Assembly: GCA_011051075.1 (NCBI GenBank)
Contig: DREN01000058.1
Coordinates: forward strand, 1-6,600
Origin: Deltaproteobacteria bacterium
Lineage (GTDB): Bacteria; Desulfobacterota; DSM-4660; Desulfatiglandales; Desulfatiglandaceae
DNA: 6,600 nt
Direction of reading: 5' to 3'
The notes under the pieces are model-generated. The model made no database searches. It saw only the letters and a list, made by a program, of their open reading frames with translations, and was not told where the DNA came from. Of this stretch, positions 5,354 to 6,600 are shown piece by piece (the stretch's first letter is position 1; each line of letters opens with the position of its first letter). A program made the position numbers and the translations under genes.

Positions 5354-5542
5354 ATGTGCGAGGCCCATGCTTATATGCTGAAGGATAGTGAAGAAGAGAA
5401 GATCCTTGAAAGTGTTGATCTGGTGGAGTTTGAGGGGGATGAGATAAGGCTTGTAAACATCTTCGGCGAGCAGAAGACCCTCCGGGGACGGCTTGTCCGG
5501 TATGAGAGCAACGGGGGAAAGCTCATTTTTCAAGTGCCCTGA
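5354..5542 (+). CDS. CooT family nickel-binding protein
   Basis: This 62-residue protein matches the small CooT family in length and sequence. It starts MCEAHAYML, has the core ILESVDLVEFEGDEIRLVN (residues 17-35) and the family-typical IFGEQKTLRGRL (36-47), and ends in the beta-strand KLIFQV. In Rhodospirillum rubrum, CooT is a cytoplasmic homodimer that binds nickel through Cys2 and helps supply nickel to carbon monoxide dehydrogenase. Cys2 is present here, plus His5. Homologues also occur widely in anaerobes away from CO dehydrogenase genes, and no such gene is in this window, so the client enzyme is unknown. ATG 5354 keeps Cys2 in place. It sits 52 bases after the His-rich small protein gene and 90 bases before the SIR2 gene, all on one strand. 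The family call is good; the exact function is by analogy. Confidence 0.88.
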   Translation: MCEAHAYMLKDSEEEKILESVDLVEFEGDEIRLVNIFGEQKTLRGRLVRYESNGGKLIFQVP

Positions 5543-5632
5543 GGCCACTGGACCTGACTCGTGAACACGCGGTTACGCCAAGGAAGGACCCCTACTGCTC
5601 CGCAGTGAAAAGGGACCGCGGAAAGGATATAT

Positions 5633-6385
5633 ATGACCCGTCAACTTATTGAACAGGCCGCCGACATTATAGCAGGGTCCAGGTTGACCCTTGCCCTGAC
5701 CGGGGCCGGCATTTCCGTGGAATCAGGTATACCCGACTTCCGGAGTGCCGGAGGACTGTGGTCCAGGTATGATCCTGAGGAATATGCGACCATCAACGCG
5801 TTCAGGTCTGATCCCCGCAAGGTGTGGAATATGCTCCGTGAGATGGACCAGGTGGTAAACCGGGCCAGACCCAATAAGGCTCATCTGGCCATGGGTGAGC
5901 TTGAGGCCATTGGGTGCCTACACGGTATAATAACCCAGAACATTGACAACCTGCATCAGGCCGGTGGCTCAAGGAACGTCATAGAGTACCATGGTAATGC
6001 GAGCACACTTTCATGCCTGTGGTGCGGCAGAAAATACACGGCTGAGGAAAAAAGGGATGAAGCTCCTCCAACATGCCAGTGCCGGAACGTGCTGAAACCG
6101 GACGTTATCTTCTTTGGCGAGGCCATTCCTGAAGAGGCCATGCGCAGATCCTATGAGTTGGCCTCATCGGCTGAGGCCCTTTTGGTTGTGGGGACCTCAG
6201 CGGTGGTCTCTCCTGTGAACACCATACCGTCCATTGCCAGAGGAAACAGCGCCAAGATCATTGAGATCAACATGGAAAGGACTCATTTGACGGACAGCCT
6301 GACCGATATTTTCCTCCAGGGCAGCGCCGGTGAGATCATGCCGTTGATAGTCGAGGCCGTAAAGGAGAAAAAGCAATCCTCCTGA
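5633..6385 (+). CDS. SIR2 family NAD-dependent protein deacylase (sirtuin)
   Basis: This complete 250-residue bacterial sirtuin (usual length about 240-250) removes acyl groups from lysines, consuming NAD+ and yielding nicotinamide and O-acyl-ADP-ribose. Visible motifs are the NAD loop GAGIS (24-28) with GIPDFRS (32-38), TQNID (101-105), catalytic H120 in YHG, the zinc ribbon C128-LW-C131 with C148-Q-C150, KPDVIFFGE (155-163) and GTSAVVSP (187-194). The second zinc pair is spaced C-x-C rather than C-x2-C. At the positions of the Y-x2-R pair of succinyl-specific sirtuins (SIRT5, CobB) it has L68 and M71, so deacetylation or removal of uncharged acyls is more likely than desuccinylation. ATG 5633 follows GGAAAGG at a 6-base gap. 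It is the last gene of the presumed operon, 90 bases after the CooT-like gene, with no terminator seen between them. Confidence 0.95.
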   Translation: MTRQLIEQAADIIAGSRLTLALTGAGISVESGIPDFRSAGGLWSRYDPEEYATINAFRSDPRKVWNMLREMDQVVNRARPNKAHLAMGELEAIGCLHGIITQNIDNLHQAGGSRNVIEYHGNASTLSCLWCGRKYTAEEKRDEAPPTCQCRNVLKPDVIFFGEAIPEEAMRRSYELASSAEALLVVGTSAVVSPVNTIPSIARGNSAKIIEINMERTHLTDSLTDIFLQGSAGEIMPLIVEAVKEKKQSS

Positions 6386-6600
6386 TATTTCATCTTTCCC
6401 CGCCATGGAGCCCCCTCTGAGGGTACGGCCCCTTTCCGCAACAGGTTTAGCAATTCCCCTGCCAGGGGTATCCGGGTCCTACGGTACAATTTTTGCATAA
6501 ACTTTTTCACACAAGGCCTTTAGCGCAGAACCTGGATATCCCTCCCTGCCAAGCGTAAGGTGCTGTTGCCCCTTTTATGGGGCCTTGCTCGGCATCCGGT
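6386..6600. other. No supported gene at the right edge
   Basis: Downstream of the SIR2 stop no open frame on either strand has a ribosome binding site and a recognisable product. Short stems are present: CCCCT-GCC-AGGGG (6456-6468) and GCCCC-TTTTAT-GGGGC near 6570-6587. Neither is followed by a clear T tract, so a SIR2 terminator cannot be assigned. The last 60 bases could be the end of a gene entering from the right, but the sequence is too short to tell. Confidence 0.4.

Noticed and set aside
6283..6510. Minus-strand frame of 75 codons overlapping the SIR2 3' end
   Set aside because: It overlaps the sirtuin by about 100 bases, has no ribosome binding site before its ATG, and shows no recognisable domain.

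Overview
The window reads as a chromosomal segment of an anaerobic, moderately GC-rich bacterium. A Desulfobacterota (former Deltaproteobacteria) sulfate-reducing or syntrophic lineage fits best. This is inferred from gene content: a CooT-type nickel protein, a MEMO-family protein, a lone receiver protein with a conserved-looking aromatic tail, and a short GAAACTT-type repeat that I recall from that group. No ribosomal RNA or other firm marker confirms it. No IS element, CRISPR array, tRNA or phage gene was seen.

Layout. (1) Minus strand, left edge: the first 312 residues of succinyl-CoA synthetase beta subunit (sucC), cut by the window edge. (2) 939-1410: a 472-base stretch with no convincing gene. 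(3) Minus strand 1411-2058: a small membrane-embedded M50/site-2-protease-family metalloprotease with its own promoter. (4) 2059-2459: a divergent intergenic region holding a 7-base tandem repeat folded into an imperfect inverted repeat, plus a perfect 7+7 inverted repeat in the presumed leader of the next gene. (5) Plus strand 2460-3320: a complete MEMO-family protein with its metal-site residues, followed by (6) 3401-4249, a soluble histidine kinase with no sensor domain. (7) Converging on it, minus strand 4400-4918: a single-receiver response regulator with a C-terminal tail and no DNA-binding domain, with a terminator just after its stop. (8) Plus strand 5098-6385: a presumed three-gene operon from a good sigma70-type promoter, made of a 67-residue histidine-rich helical protein, a 62-residue CooT-like nickel-binding protein, and a SIR2-family NAD-dependent protein deacylase. 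(9) 6386-6600: no supported gene.

Functional reading. The kinase and receiver protein are natural candidates for a convergently encoded two-component pair. The strongest candidate for something undescribed is the last cluster: a His-rich mini-protein next to a CooT-like protein suggests nickel handling, and the sirtuin downstream could link it to NAD-dependent deacylation. That link rests on gene order alone. Central metabolism (sucC) and the M50 protease look ordinary.
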